Positions 1-9,296 of a stretch of DNA of 64,000 nucleotides are shown in pieces. Both the position numbers and the translations under genes were made by a program. Source of the stretch: an uncultured Paracoccaceae bacterium (GTDB taxonomy: Bacteria; Pseudomonadota; Alphaproteobacteria; Rhodobacterales; Rhodobacteraceae); contig CATOSU010000001.1 in the NCBI GenBank assembly GCA_951812615.1, positions 310,001 to 374,000 on the forward strand, read 5' to 3'. Within the stretch, counting starts at the first letter, position 1. Each line of letters opens with the position of its first letter. Under the pieces are notes generated by a model that did not search any database, was not told the origin of the DNA, and saw only the letters and a list, made by a program, of their open reading frames with translations.

Positions 1-268
1 GCAGCGCCGCCCGGACCTCGGGGATCACGGCCACCTTGCTGGCCGCCTGCGCAACATCAGGTGTGCGCAGGTCATCGCGGGTCAGATCTGCCGGATCCAG
101 CGTTTCCGCCGCCTCCCGGGCCGGCAATCCTTCCAGCGTGCGGGCTCCGACTGCGCGGTAGAGCAAACCGGTGTCGAGATGTGCGAACCCGAAATGCTCG
201 GCCACAGCCCGGGCGATGGTGCCTTTGCCCGCTGCCGCCGGACCGTCAATCGCAACTGTCAGGCTCAC
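1..268 (-). CDS. cmk: Cytidylate kinase, N-terminal part (runs off the window)
   Basis: Cytidylate kinase phosphorylates CMP and dCMP with ATP in the cytoplasm. Only the first 89 residues lie in the window. They begin [20 protein letters not shown], with the P-loop at residues 9-17 followed by the [12 protein letters not shown] segment typical of Cmk. The start is GTG at 268, overlapping the aroA stop by four bases (GTGA), so the two genes are translationally coupled. The trmB-aroA-cmk order on one strand suggests co-transcription. The C-terminal part lies outside the window. Confidence 0.93.
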   Translation of the reverse strand, partial: MSLTVAIDGPAAAGKGTIARAVAEHFGFAHLDTGLLYRAVGARTLEGLPAREAAETLDPADLTRDDLRTPDVAQAASKVAVIPEVRAAL

Positions 269-1617
269 GCGCCGCTCCGGGACAGATCGGCCCCCAGCGC
301 CGCCATCAACGGTTCGAAGATCGGGAAGGATGTGGCAATCGGGCCGCCGTCATCGACCGAAACCGCCTTTTTCGCCGCCATGCCGAGGATCAGGAAAGAC
401 ATGGCGATCCGGTGATCCAGATGACTGGCGCAGGTCGCACCACCGGAAACACTGCCGGCGCCGCGTCCCTGTACGCTCCACCAATCTTCGCCTTCGTCAA
501 CCTCAACACCGTTGGCGCGCAGCCCGGTGGCCATCGCATCGATCCGGTCGCTTTCCTTTACACGCAACTCCCGTACCCCGCGCATCATCGTCACGCCCTG
601 CGCATTCGCCGCGACAACCGACAGGACCGGGTATTCATCGATCATGCTGGCTGCCCGCTCTGGCGGCACTTCTATCCCGGTCATGTCCGGTGAGAAACGG
701 GCGCGCAGATCTGCCACCGGTTCACCGCCCTCGTCGCGCATGTTTTCAAAGGTCAGGTCCGCGCCCATGTCCTGCAAGGTCTGATAGAGCCCGGCCCGCG
801 TGGGGTTGAGCCCGATACCGGGAACCAGCACGTCCGATCCGGGAACGATCAGCGCGGCGCAGACGGGGAAGGCTGCGCTCGATGGATCGCGCGGTACAGC
901 AATGGTCTGCGGACGCAGTTCCGGCTGACCGGTGAGCGTGATCCGGTGCCCGCCCTCGGTATCTTCGACGACAATCTGCGCCCCAAAACCGGACAGCATC
1001 CGCTCTGTGTGGTCTCGGGTGGCTTCGCGTTCGATTACAACCGTCTGACCGGGCACATTCAGCCCGGCCAGCAGAACTGCGCTTTTGACCTGAGCCGACG
1101 GGACCGGCACCCGGTATTCTACCGGAACCGGATCAGCGGCCCCGACCAGTGTCATCGGAAGCCGCCCGCCGGCCCGGCCGTGGGCCTGTGTACCGAACAA
1201 TGCCAGAGGGTCCGTGACCCGCGCCATCGGGCGCTTGTTCAGGCTGGCGTCACCCGTGAAAGTGGCCGAAATCGGCGTCGTGGCCATCGCGCCCATGATC
1301 AGGCGCACGCCGGTTCCGGAATTGCCGCAGTCAATCACGTTGTCCGGTTCGGCGAACCCGCCAACACCGACGCCATGTACGCTCCACTTGCCGTCCCCAT
1401 GATTTGTGACTTCCGCACCGAAGGCCTGCATGGCCTTGGCGGTGTCCAGCACATCCTGACCTTCGAGCAGCCCGGATATCTTGGTTTCTCCGACCGCCAT
1501 CGCACCAAGGATCAGCGACCTGTGCGATACAGATTTGTCGCCGGGTACGTCGGCGGTACCGGTCAGTGGACCGCAGGGCGCGGAGGACATGGGAATTGCG
1601 GGGCCGTGGGCTGACAT
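265..1617 (-). CDS. aroA: 3-phosphoshikimate 1-carboxyvinyltransferase (EPSP synthase)
   Basis: The product makes EPSP from shikimate-3-phosphate and phosphoenolpyruvate, the sixth step of the shikimate pathway. The 450-residue length fits the family. Diagnostic stretches are visible: [15 protein letters not shown] near residue 27, [11 protein letters not shown] near 96, and [15 protein letters not shown] near 350. The start ATG at 1617 is chosen because AAGGA lies about 9 bases upstream; an in-frame Met at residue 10 is a weaker alternative. The stop overlaps the cmk GTG. The alanine-rich active-site segment resembles class II enzymes of alphaproteobacteria, but glyphosate tolerance cannot be judged by eye. 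Confidence 0.96.
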   Translation of the reverse strand: MSAHGPAIPMSSAPCGPLTGTADVPGDKSVSHRSLILGAMAVGETKISGLLEGQDVLDTAKAMQAFGAEVTNHGDGKWSVHGVGVGGFAEPDNVIDCGNSGTGVRLIMGAMATTPISATFTGDASLNKRPMARVTDPLALFGTQAHGRAGGRLPMTLVGAADPVPVEYRVPVPSAQVKSAVLLAGLNVPGQTVVIEREATRDHTERMLSGFGAQIVVEDTEGGHRITLTGQPELRPQTIAVPRDPSSAAFPVCAALIVPGSDVLVPGIGLNPTRAGLYQTLQDMGADLTFENMRDEGGEPVADLRARFSPDMTGIEVPPERAASMIDEYPVLSVVAANAQGVTMMRGVRELRVKESDRIDAMATGLRANGVEVDEGEDWWSVQGRGAGSVSGGATCASHLDHRIAMSFLILGMAAKKAVSVDDGGPIATSFPIFEPLMAALGADLSRSGA

Positions 1618-1672
1618 CGGGTTCGTCCTTGCAGTTTGAGGTTCTGATAACGGAGCCCCCGGAAACGTGCAA

Positions 1673-2374
1673 TCAGCACCGGCGAAAGGTCAGGTAGTGC
1701 GGCACGCGCCCCTCGCGCAGCGCCTTTTGCTCGTATCGCGTTGACAGCCAGTCATCCCACGGCTCGCGCCAGTCGGCCGGTCGGCGCGCCAGCCATTCGA
1801 ACCCGGCACGCGGCACTTGCTCCAGCGTCTGCCGGACATAGTCGGGAATATCGGTTGCCACGCGCAGGATTGCGCCGCTCTGCATAACGCGGGCCAGTGG
1901 CTCCAGATGTTCGGGGGTCACGAACCGTCGCCGGTGATGCCGTTTCTTCGGCCACGGGTCGGGATACAACAGGAAGGCACGGGAAACGGAGGCGTCGGGC
2001 AAAACATCGAACAGGTCGCGCGCATCACCGGGGTGAACGCGCAGGTTATTCACGCCGGCGCGGCGGATTTTGCCCAGCAGCATTGCGACACCATTGATGT
2101 AAGGTTCTGCGCCGATGATACCGACATCGGCGTTTCGCCCGGCCTGATGCACCAGATGTTCGCCACCGCCGAAACCGATTTCGAGCCAGACCGGCCGGCC
2201 ACCAAAGAGCGCGTCGAGGTCCAGCGGGGCGCGGTCGGGGTTGGTCTCCCAGTCTACCGCTCCGGGCGAGAGCGCGGCAAGGTCTTCGCCCAGATAGCGT
2301 TTCTGGCTGTCCTTCAGCGTCTTGCCCTTGAGGCGGCCATAGAAATTGCGATGGGGTCGTTCGGTCCGGGTCAT
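1673..2374 (-). CDS. trmB: tRNA (guanine-N7-)-methyltransferase
   Basis: The product methylates G46 in the tRNA variable loop using S-adenosylmethionine. The 233-residue protein shows the family pattern: [11 protein letters not shown] (SAM-binding motif I), GAEPYINGV, then [19 protein letters not shown], the very characteristic PDPWPKKRH block. The frame stays open for 46 more codons upstream to 2512, but that extension is arginine/proline-rich and unlike the family, so [13 protein letters not shown] is taken as the start. It lies on the same strand as metK, which makes its methyl donor, but a GNAT gene on the opposite strand separates them. Confidence 0.94.
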   Translation of the reverse strand: MTRTERPHRNFYGRLKGKTLKDSQKRYLGEDLAALSPGAVDWETNPDRAPLDLDALFGGRPVWLEIGFGGGEHLVHQAGRNADVGIIGAEPYINGVAMLLGKIRRAGVNNLRVHPGDARDLFDVLPDASVSRAFLLYPDPWPKKRHHRRRFVTPEHLEPLARVMQSGAILRVATDIPDYVRQTLEQVPRAGFEWLARRPADWREPWDDWLSTRYEQKALREGRVPHYLTFRRC

Positions 2375-2631
2375 GGCCGGCGATGTAACGCGGGCCGCAG
2401 CCATCTGCAACGCGGCAGGCGGTGCCCGCGAATTCGGCAAACGCGCAGATCGGCGCCGGTTGCCGCGACGCCGACGGCAAGTCCGGGGAAAACTGATGAC
2501 ATTGTCCTGCACTCCCCTTTACCCGGGCCTGGCCCAGCCCTATTTATGCCGCAACGCAGCGAAACCGGCGATCCAACCGGTGAAACACTACGATTTTTTC
2601 ATCAGGGGGAATGCAACGCGCGAGGTTCGCG

Positions 2632-3219
2632 ATGTTCAAATCCATGCGGAACAGACTGCTGCCTCATTTCGGCGGCGACCCGGCCCTGACACGCACCGAT
2701 CTGCGGTTGAAGGTGCGCGCACTGACACGGCGCGACGCGGACCGGTATGAAAACCACCTTCTGCGGTTATCCGACGAAGACCGGCGCGCCCGGTTCTTTG
2801 CCGCGATGAACGACGAAGCTATTCTCCGCTATACCCGCGGGCGAGACTGGAATTCTTCGACAATTCTGGGTGCGTTCGTCAATGACGCGCTGCGTGGGGC
2901 GGGAGAGATCGCGCCAATGTCGGACGCGTCCCGGGTCGAGCTGGCTGTCTCCGTCGAAGGACCTTACCAGAATGTCGCGCTCGGCCGGCTGCTGGTTGCC
3001 GCACTGCTGGTGGAGGCGCGGCTGGGGCATCTGACCGAGGCGCGGCTGGTGTTCCTGCGCGAGAACCGCACGATGCTGGAACTGGCCCGCGACCTCGGCG
3101 CCCGGCTGACGCCGCAGGGCGGGATGATCGAAGGGGCGGTCGCGCTGGATCAGCGCGACCCTCTACCGGTCAGACCGCGCCTTTCAGAGCGTCCACAAGA
3201 TCAGTCTTTTCCCAGCTGA
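2632..3219 (+). CDS. GNAT-family N-acetyltransferase-like protein
   Basis: A 195-residue protein with GNAT-like organisation. A region with [26 protein letters not shown] is followed by [20 protein letters not shown], equivalent to the acetyl-CoA-binding motif A (Q/R-x-x-G-x-G/A type) though the loop is degenerate, and then a helix with [14 protein letters not shown], typical of the GNAT C-terminal half. The substrate is unknown. The start at 2632 is chosen because GAGG lies just upstream; a start at 2611 is possible. It is transcribed opposite to trmB and metK, and its last 50 bases overlap the 3' end of metK convergently, which suggests insertion into an older metK-trmB block. Confidence 0.75.
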   Translation: MFKSMRNRLLPHFGGDPALTRTDLRLKVRALTRRDADRYENHLLRLSDEDRRARFFAAMNDEAILRYTRGRDWNSSTILGAFVNDALRGAGEIAPMSDASRVELAVSVEGPYQNVALGRLLVAALLVEARLGHLTEARLVFLRENRTMLELARDLGARLTPQGGMIEGAVALDQRDPLPVRPRLSERPQDQSFPS

Positions 3220-4351
3220 ACCCGCCGTCAGCATCCGGTTCCCGGCCAAAATGGCCGTAGGCTGCCGTGCGCTGGTAGATTGGTTTGTTCATCTGCAGGT
3301 GTTCACGAATACCGCGCGGGCTGAGATCCATGACCTTACCGATGGCCGTTTCGATATCGGCCGGGGCCACGTCACCTGTTCCGTGCGTGTCCGCGTAGAT
3401 CGACAGCGGCTGACTGACGCCGATGGCATAGCTGAGCTGGATGGTGCAACGCTCGGCCATTCCGGCAGCGACCACGTTCTTGGCAAGATAGCGCGCGACG
3501 TAGGCGGCAGAACGGTCGACCTTGGTGGGATCCTTGCCCGAGAACGCGCCGCCACCATGCGGGGCCGCGCCGCCATAGGTATCAACAATGATCTTGCGAC
3601 CGGTCAGGCCAGCATCACCATCCGGTCCGCCGATCACGAATTTACCTGTCGGGTTCACGTGCCAAGCGGTGTCGGCGGAAATCCATCCTTCAGGCAGGAT
3701 TTCGGTAATGTAGGGCGCGACGATCTCGCGGATGTCGTCGCTGCTCAACGCCTCGTCAAGGTGCTGAGTCGAAAGCACGATAGAGCTGACCCCGACCGGC
3801 TTGCCGCCGTCATACACAACAGAAAGCTGCGATTTCGCGTCCGGCCCCAGTGCCGGTTCCGCGCCGGATTTACGAACCTCGGCCAAGCGACGAAGGATCG
3901 CGTGGCTGTACTGGATCGGTGCGGGCATCAGCGCCGCCGTTTCCGTTGTGGCATAGCCAAACATGATCCCCTGATCACCGGCGCCTTCGTCCTTGTTGTC
4001 GGCGGCGTCCACGCCTTGCGCGATATGGGCCGACTGCTCGTGCAGAAGATTGGTGATCTCGCAGGTGTTCCAGTGGAACTTGTCCTGTTCGTAACCGATG
4101 TCGCGAATACAGTCCCGCGCGATCTGATCGATCCGGCCCATGTAATCGTGCAGTTTGTCCTTATCGCTCAACCCGACTTCGCCGCCGATCACGACCCGGT
4201 TGGTCGTGGCAAAGGTTTCGCAGGCCACGCGCGCCTCGGGTTCCTCGCTGATAAATGCGTCCAGCACGGCATCGGAAATGCGGTCACAGACCTTGTCGGG
4301 GTGGCCTTCGGAAACGGATTCCGAGGTAAAAGTGTAGTTCTGTCGGGACAT
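3170..4351 (-). CDS. metK: S-adenosylmethionine synthetase
   Basis: The product makes S-adenosylmethionine from methionine and ATP. The 393-residue protein has all the MetK landmarks: [24 protein letters not shown] at the N-terminus (methionine/ATP site), [12 protein letters not shown] near 125, [21 protein letters not shown] near 240, and [19 protein letters not shown] near 265. A SAM/SAH-type riboswitch lies directly in front and covers the ribosome binding site, so translation should fall as SAM accumulates. The 3' end overlaps the convergent GNAT gene by 50 bases. Confidence 0.98.
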   Translation of the reverse strand: MSRQNYTFTSESVSEGHPDKVCDRISDAVLDAFISEEPEARVACETFATTNRVVIGGEVGLSDKDKLHDYMGRIDQIARDCIRDIGYEQDKFHWNTCEITNLLHEQSAHIAQGVDAADNKDEGAGDQGIMFGYATTETAALMPAPIQYSHAILRRLAEVRKSGAEPALGPDAKSQLSVVYDGGKPVGVSSIVLSTQHLDEALSSDDIREIVAPYITEILPEGWISADTAWHVNPTGKFVIGGPDGDAGLTGRKIIVDTYGGAAPHGGGAFSGKDPTKVDRSAAYVARYLAKNVVAAGMAERCTIQLSYAIGVSQPLSIYADTHGTGDVAPADIETAIGKVMDLSPRGIREHLQMNKPIYQRTAAYGHFGREPDADGGFSWEKTDLVDALKGAV

Positions 4352-4356
4352 GAAAA

Positions 4357-4405
4357 CGCTCCATTGGAATAATGACCCGTTACGTCAGGAAGCCGTTGTA
4401 ACGGT
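4357..4405 (-). promoter_or_regulatory. SAM/SAH riboswitch controlling metK
   Basis: Read on the minus strand, the metK leader holds a perfect 7-bp stem, CCGUUAC (4404-4398) with GUAACGG (4383-4377). Its loop AACGGCUUCCUGAC matches my recollection of the conserved loop of the SAM/SAH RNA (ACAACGGCUUCCUG). The 3' segment AUUCCAAUGGAGCG contains the AUGGAGC element that forms the pseudoknot with the loop and doubles as the Shine-Dalgarno, six bases before the ATG. This class is known from Rhodobacterales metK leaders. Ligand binding would sequester the ribosome site. Match judged by eye. Confidence 0.9.
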
Positions 4406-4444
4406 GCTCAGGCGCCATACGCGGGCACCGGCGCGCGGTCAATC

Positions 4445-5950
4445 TCAATTCGGCTTTCCGCGGCGCGGGTGTAGCACGGGAATCACGATTGCCAGGACAA
4501 GCACCAACAGAAAGACCGGCCAGTCACCGGTTCGCGCATAAATAGTGCGTGGCAGTGGATGCGGCAGGGCCGCATCAACCGCGCCATGCCGGTTCAGCGG
4601 CAGCGACGCCGTGACACGGCCATAAGGGTCAATCATCGCCGATATCCCGGTATTGGCTACCCGGATCATCGGCAGCCCCTGTTCGATGGCCCGCATCCGG
4701 GACTGAGCGAGGTGTTGATACGGCCCGGACCATTTGCCGAACCACGCATCGTTTGTGATCTGCAGCAAGACATCGGCCCGGTCCGGAGCACCGTTCACGT
4801 CCTGCGGAAACACTGCCTCATAGCAGATCAGCGGCAGCGCCTGTCCGATCCCGGCAATGTCCAGCACCTGCGGACCTGGTCCGGCGGAAAACCCTTCACC
4901 CGCCTCGGCAGCAAAGCCAGACACACCGAACCGAGCCGCAAAATCACCCAGCGGCACATATTCGCCGAAGGGCACCAGGTGATGTTTGTCATAAGATGCC
5001 TCGACAGTGCCGGAGGCACCGATGAACACAAGCGAATTGTAGTACCGCCGCCCATCCACCCGGCGGATACCGGCAACCACCGGCACGCCGTCTGCCGCCT
5101 GCGCGATTGCGCCAATTTCACGCCCGGCCTGATGCAGAAATGTGGGAATGGAGGTTTCCGGCCACACGATCAAGTCAACCGGCTGCCCCGGCACGCGGTC
5201 CGCGGTGAGATCCAGTTGGCGTTCAAAAAACGACCAGACATGGTCCGGATGCCATTTCTGGTTCTGCGGGGCGTTTGGCTGTATCAGCCGCACGATTTTC
5301 TGTTCGCCCGTCGGTCCGGCCGGTTCCGGGGGCGCCGAAACCACGGTGCCGGCGATCAACAATCCTCCCGGAATGAGAGCAATCGCCATCCCCCGACGCA
5401 AAAACGGCAAGAACAGGACCGATGCGAGCGTCCAGAACGCCAGCCCATGCGGTCCGACCCAAGCTGACAACTGCGCGGTATGGGTCGCGCTCCACAGTTG
5501 CGCCGGAGCGGCCCAGGGAAATCCGGTGAACACATAAGCCCGCGCAAATTCGGCCAGCGACCACATCGCCAGCAGCGCCGCTGTCCGCGTCAACGGAGAC
5601 CGGCCCATTATGAACCCAGACCAGAACGCCACCGACCAGAACAGCGCCATGCCGCCAGCCATGAACGCCAGCCCGAACGGCGCCATCCAGCCGTGCCGTT
5701 GAACGTCCACCAGAAACGGCTCGACGATCCACATCAGCCCGATGGCAAAATAGCCAAATCCGAACAGCCAGCCCAGGCGCGCAGCGTCCCACCGGCGGCG
5801 TGTTGCCTGAAACATCCAGCCGATTGCCACGAGGCAGGCCAGCGAAATCCACCAGGCGTCAAAGGGCGCCAGACCCGATGCCGTTAATGCACCCAGAGCA
5901 AACGGGAGGATAAAACGAATTGACCCGGACCACATTGGCCCGTCCGTCAT
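4445..5950 (-). CDS. lnt: Apolipoprotein N-acyltransferase
   Basis: The product adds the third acyl chain to the N-terminal cysteine of lipoproteins in the inner membrane. The 501-residue protein has about six hydrophobic segments in residues 10-205 and a nitrilase-like domain from about 218 to 460. The catalytic triad is visible as Glu265 (VWPETSIP), Lys322 (YDKHHLVPFGEY) and Cys376 (LICYEAVFP). A C-terminal hydrophobic helix precedes the stop. The start overlaps the corC stop in an ATGA, as is usual in the phoH-ybeY-corC-lnt operon. Confidence 0.96.
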   Translation of the reverse strand: MTDGPMWSGSIRFILPFALGALTASGLAPFDAWWISLACLVAIGWMFQATRRRWDAARLGWLFGFGYFAIGLMWIVEPFLVDVQRHGWMAPFGLAFMAGGMALFWSVAFWSGFIMGRSPLTRTAALLAMWSLAEFARAYVFTGFPWAAPAQLWSATHTAQLSAWVGPHGLAFWTLASVLFLPFLRRGMAIALIPGGLLIAGTVVSAPPEPAGPTGEQKIVRLIQPNAPQNQKWHPDHVWSFFERQLDLTADRVPGQPVDLIVWPETSIPTFLHQAGREIGAIAQAADGVPVVAGIRRVDGRRYYNSLVFIGASGTVEASYDKHHLVPFGEYVPLGDFAARFGVSGFAAEAGEGFSAGPGPQVLDIAGIGQALPLICYEAVFPQDVNGAPDRADVLLQITNDAWFGKWSGPYQHLAQSRMRAIEQGLPMIRVANTGISAMIDPYGRVTASLPLNRHGAVDAALPHPLPRTIYARTGDWPVFLLVLVLAIVIPVLHPRRGKPN

Positions 5951-6840
5951 TCGGCAGCCATTTCAGGAAGACGAACGCGCAGGCGTTTGATCCGGCGCGG
6001 ATCCGCGTCCATCACTTCGAATTCCAGCCCCGCGGGGTGTTCAACCACCTCGCCTCTGACCGGAACCCGCCCGCTGAGCATGAAAACAAGACCGCCCAGA
6101 GTGTCGATCTCCTCGCCATCGATTTCGTCGCTGTCGGTGAGCGAACGGCCAATCTCGGCCTCGAATTCTTCCAGCGGTGTTTTTGCCAGTGCGGTGTAAC
6201 AGCCGGGTTTTTCCATGGTCCAGCTCTGGTCTTCGTCAGCGTCGTGTTCATCTTCGATTTCGCCGACGACCTGTTCGATCAGGTCCTCGATCGTCACCAG
6301 ACCGTCCACACCCCCGTACTCGTCGATTACCAGAGCCATGTGCCTGCGGTCGGTCTGCATCTTGGTCAGCAGAACACCGATGGACATCGACGATGGCACG
6401 AACAGCAGCGGCCGCAGCATCGAAGGCAAGTCGAAATCCGTGCCGGCCCCGTTGAACCCGTGCAACAGCGCCAGATCCTTCAGGTGCACAAATCCAATCG
6501 GCGTGTCGAGCGTCCCTTCGTAAACAGGGATCCGTGTCAGACCGCTTTCGCGGAAGATCTCGACCAACTCGGACTTGCCGGTGGTGTCGGGAACCGCAAT
6601 GATATCCGCCTTGGGGATGGCAACATCTTCGACCTGCATACGGCGCAGGTTGACGATCCCGTGCGATGCAAGTTCTCTGGAGACACGCCCATTTGCGACC
6701 TCGTCCACAGACCCGGCCGACGGTGAAAACGCTTCAACAATCCGGCCAAAAAAGCCGGGCTTTTCTTCAATATCGGGGATGAGATGCGCGCTTTGCGCTG
6801 CCCCAGACCCGCCGTCTGTATCGCCCATTACCTTGCCCAA
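5947..6840 (-). CDS. CBS-domain protein of the CorC/HlyC family
   Basis: A 297-residue soluble protein with a paired CBS (Bateman) domain at roughly residues 60-190 (MQVEDVAIPKADIIAV, then VIDEYGGVDGLVTIEDLIEQVVGEI) and a C-terminal CorC_HlyC domain with LGGLVFMLSGRVPVRGEVV near 245. Family members are linked to Mg2+/Co2+ handling and to membrane integrity; the exact activity is unsettled. It sits between ybeY and lnt in a conserved operon, overlapping lnt by four bases and starting 28 bases after ybeY, so it is co-transcribed. The name corC (ybeX) is reasonable by position. Confidence 0.9.
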   Translation of the reverse strand: MGKVMGDTDGGSGAAQSAHLIPDIEEKPGFFGRIVEAFSPSAGSVDEVANGRVSRELASHGIVNLRRMQVEDVAIPKADIIAVPDTTGKSELVEIFRESGLTRIPVYEGTLDTPIGFVHLKDLALLHGFNGAGTDFDLPSMLRPLLFVPSSMSIGVLLTKMQTDRRHMALVIDEYGGVDGLVTIEDLIEQVVGEIEDEHDADEDQSWTMEKPGCYTALAKTPLEEFEAEIGRSLTDSDEIDGEEIDTLGGLVFMLSGRVPVRGEVVEHPAGLEFEVMDADPRRIKRLRVRLPEMAAE

Positions 6841-6868
6841 CCACGGCGGGAATTCCGCCGATCAATGT

Positions 6869-7354
6869 CTAATATGGGTCCGGCACCCCCAAGGTTGCAA
6901 GTATCCCCGTTTCAATACGTTCCATCAGAGTGGCATCGGCGTCACGTTCGTGGTCGTACCCAAGCAGATGCAGCACGCCGTGAACGACCAGATGGGCGAC
7001 GTGATCCGCCATTGGTTTGCCGGACTCGGCGGCTTCGCGGGTGCAGGTTTCCCAAGCCAGCGCGATGTCCCCGAGTTCAGGATCGTGCGGTGGCTCGGGG
7101 CGCGCGCCCGCAATCTCGGCCCCGCGCTCTTCGGACGGCCAGCTCAGCACATTTGTCGGGGCCGGTTTGCCCCGAAACTGCCCGTTTAGCGCGGCGATCT
7201 GGGCGTCGTCGCAGGCCAGCAGGCTGATTTCCATGTCGTCAGACAGAAGGTCGAGCTGTTTCAGGGTTGCGCGCGCTGCGTTCTCGGCCAGTTCCGGCAG
7301 GCCCAGAGCCTGCCAGCGGTCATCCTCGATCCGGCAGAAAACCAGATCAGGCAC
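6869..7354 (-). CDS. ybeY: Endoribonuclease YbeY (16S rRNA maturation)
   Basis: YbeY is a zinc-dependent RNase that matures the 16S rRNA 3' end and takes part in ribosome quality control. The signature HLVVHGVLHLLGYDHERD holds the three zinc-binding histidines (H-x3-H-x5-H). NVLSWPSEE upstream is also typical. The frame is open to an ATG at 7408, but those extra codons lie inside phoH and do not look like YbeY. The GTG at 7354, giving VPDLVFCRIEDDRW, matches family N-termini, gives 161 residues and overlaps phoH by 8 bases. Confidence 0.94.
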   Translation of the reverse strand: MPDLVFCRIEDDRWQALGLPELAENAARATLKQLDLLSDDMEISLLACDDAQIAALNGQFRGKPAPTNVLSWPSEERGAEIAGARPEPPHDPELGDIALAWETCTREAAESGKPMADHVAHLVVHGVLHLLGYDHERDADATLMERIETGILATLGVPDPY

Positions 7355-8357
7355 TGTCTTTCTCGTATGCCTCGATGATGGCTGCGACAAGCGGGTGGCG
7401 TACCACATCCTTGGACGTGAAGTAATTGAATCCGATACCGTTCACGTTGCCTAAAAGCCGCTCCGCATCTGCCAAGCCGGAGGGCACGCCGCGCGGCAGG
7501 TCAACCTGAGAGCGGTCACCGGTGATGACCATCCGACTGCCCTCGCCCAGACGGGTCAGGAACATCTTCATCTGCATCGTCGTCGCATTCTGGGCTTCGT
7601 CCAGAACGACAAAGGCATTCGACAAGGTCCGACCCCGCATGAAGGCAAGCGGTGCGATTTCGATCTTCTTTTCCTCCATCAGCTTGGACAGCTGCTTGCC
7701 GGGCAAGAAATCGTTCAGGGCATCATAAAGCGGCTGCATGTAAGGATCGACCTTCTCCTTCATGTCGCCGGGAAGGAAGCCCAACCGCTCGCCCGCCTCC
7801 ACCGCCGGACGGCTGAGGATGATGCGGTCAACATGTCCGCCAATGAACATGGAGACCCCGACCGCCACGGCAAGATAGGTCTTGCCGGTCCCGGCGGGTC
7901 CGATTCCGAAGGCCAGTTCATTCTCGAACAGGGATTTCACATAGCCCTTTTGGGCATCTGTACGCGGCTCGACCACTTTCTTGCGGGTGTGGATTTCGAC
8001 CTTGCCACCGGTGAACATCTCCAGCTGATCACCCGGCCGGACTCCGGTTCCGGCTTCGGACCGGCCCATTCGTAATTCCCGGTCGAGATCGCCCTGTTCA
8101 AGTGTCTTTCCGGCCTCCAGCCGCGCATAAAGCGCCTCCAGCACCGCGACTGCCTGTTTACGCGAGGCTTCTTCGCCCATGACTGCAAGCTGATTGCCCC
8201 GCCGCACGATCTGAACGTCGAGCTTTTGCTCAATCAGAGCAAGGTTGCGGTCGAATTCGCCGCACAGGTCAATCAACAATCGATTGTCAGGAAACTCGAT
8301 CAGGGCCTCGGATGGGGTTTCATCCGACATTTCCGGGGTCAGGGCGCCTATTGCCAA
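7347..8357 (-). CDS. PhoH-family ATPase (PhoL type)
   Basis: The protein is a predicted cytoplasmic ATPase/RNA-associated protein. Walker A is GPAGTGKTYLAVAVG near residue 150, Walker B is FVVLDEAQNAT near 250, and MVITGDRSQVDLP near 275 is the sensor region. A KH-like N-terminal part (VQIVRRGNQLAVMG) precedes it. The start is ambiguous: a TTG at 8357 has a perfect AAGGAG eight bases upstream and gives 336 residues, while an ATG at 8330 would give MSDETPSEAL. It heads the phoH-ybeY-corC-lnt operon. A role in RNA metabolism with YbeY is inferred from context. Confidence 0.92.
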   Translation of the reverse strand: MAIGALTPEMSDETPSEALIEFPDNRLLIDLCGEFDRNLALIEQKLDVQIVRRGNQLAVMGEEASRKQAVAVLEALYARLEAGKTLEQGDLDRELRMGRSEAGTGVRPGDQLEMFTGGKVEIHTRKKVVEPRTDAQKGYVKSLFENELAFGIGPAGTGKTYLAVAVGVSMFIGGHVDRIILSRPAVEAGERLGFLPGDMKEKVDPYMQPLYDALNDFLPGKQLSKLMEEKKIEIAPLAFMRGRTLSNAFVVLDEAQNATTMQMKMFLTRLGEGSRMVITGDRSQVDLPRGVPSGLADAERLLGNVNGIGFNYFTSKDVVRHPLVAAIIEAYEKDSA

Positions 8358-8503
8358 GCTGCTCTCCTTACAGTTCTGCTGTCTCGAACGTGCCAATATC
8401 CCGACGGCCGCGCAAGGCGGACAGCGGGTATTTCATAGAACTGAAACAAATGCGACCGCCCGGGTTTCCGGACGGCCGAAATGCAAATTCGCGCATTCAA
8501 TTG

Positions 8504-8833
8504 TCAGATCAGGTCTTCGATGGAAGAGCCTTTCTTGAACGGCCCGGTTGCCGTTCCCGGAGGCGCAACACCGGAACAGACCGGCTTGCCGTTCCGGTCC
8601 AGCCGCTGGCTCAGGTAGCCTTCGAACCCATCGTCCATCACCCAGTGCTCACAACCGTCAGGATCAACCCAGATCGTCGGCACATAGCGTTCGCCAACCA
8701 CCGTTCGTTGCCCTGTCGATGTGTCTTGTGCATGAACCTGTGTCGTCCACGCAAAAAATCCGGCCACAACCAGCGAGAACACCCCCGCCAACATCCGGAT
8801 ACCCCGAATTCCGCCTTGATAAGCCACGGACAT
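8504..8833 (-). CDS. Small secreted protein of unknown function (WVDPDGCEHWVMDDG type)
   Basis: A 109-residue protein with an N-terminal signal sequence: hydrophobic core MLAGVFSLVVAGFFAW, predicted cleavage near VHA/QD. The mature part carries VPTIWVDPDGCEHWVMDDGF and GKPVCSG, so two cysteines could form a disulfide. I recall similar short secreted proteins across Rhodobacteraceae but know no function. The ATG at 8833 is used; MLAGVF at residue 14 is an alternative. It is divergent from another small secreted gene at 9297, with a 463-base spacer. Confidence 0.75.
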   Translation of the reverse strand: MSVAYQGGIRGIRMLAGVFSLVVAGFFAWTTQVHAQDTSTGQRTVVGERYVPTIWVDPDGCEHWVMDDGFEGYLSQRLDRNGKPVCSGVAPPGTATGPFKKGSSIEDLI

Positions 8834-9296
8834 CCCCCACTCTTGCCGCTAAAGAATCGCCTGGCAGCGGCGACTCGCATTTTGCATGCTTTGATGTGGC
8901 CAACGTTAGGAAAGTTGCGGTGGCTTGTGAAGGAAAAACTACAACATGTTGTGTTGTTTTGTCGAACTTCCGTCACATGCGCGGTGAAAACCGCTGATTC
9001 GTCCACAGGCGCCACGAAACCAAAAAAACCGCGTGTTGCCAGATGCGGAAATGTGGCTTTTTTCAGGACAAGCGTCCGTTTGTATTTGTTTTGGTGACAA
9101 TCCAACGGGATACACCGGACCGTCTGAGAAACGGGGACAATCCCGGGCAATTCTTTTCGACAAGTGTGAAAAGTTCACTGTGGCCCGTCCCGGCTGCCTG
9201 TATAGTCCTGATATTGTTCAGAGTCTGAAGACAGATCCGGTGCAGATGCCGGTAGGGCACCTAGCGCTGGTTCTGTCAAACATGGGGGTGTTGACA
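8834..9296. other. 463-base divergent intergenic region with a 12-bp palindrome
   Basis: This is the spacer between two divergent small secreted genes. It is more AT-rich than the surroundings around 8920-9100. A perfect 12-bp palindrome ACAACATGTTGT lies at 8941-8952, about 110 bases from the left gene, and could be an operator. No RNA gene, terminator or convincing sigma-70 promoter could be named. An open frame from 9033 runs into the right-hand gene, but its residues do not look coding. Confidence 0.45.

Noticed and set aside
2375-2512. 46-codon N-terminal extension of trmB
   Set aside because: Arginine/proline-rich and unlike TrmB; the family-like start is at 2374.
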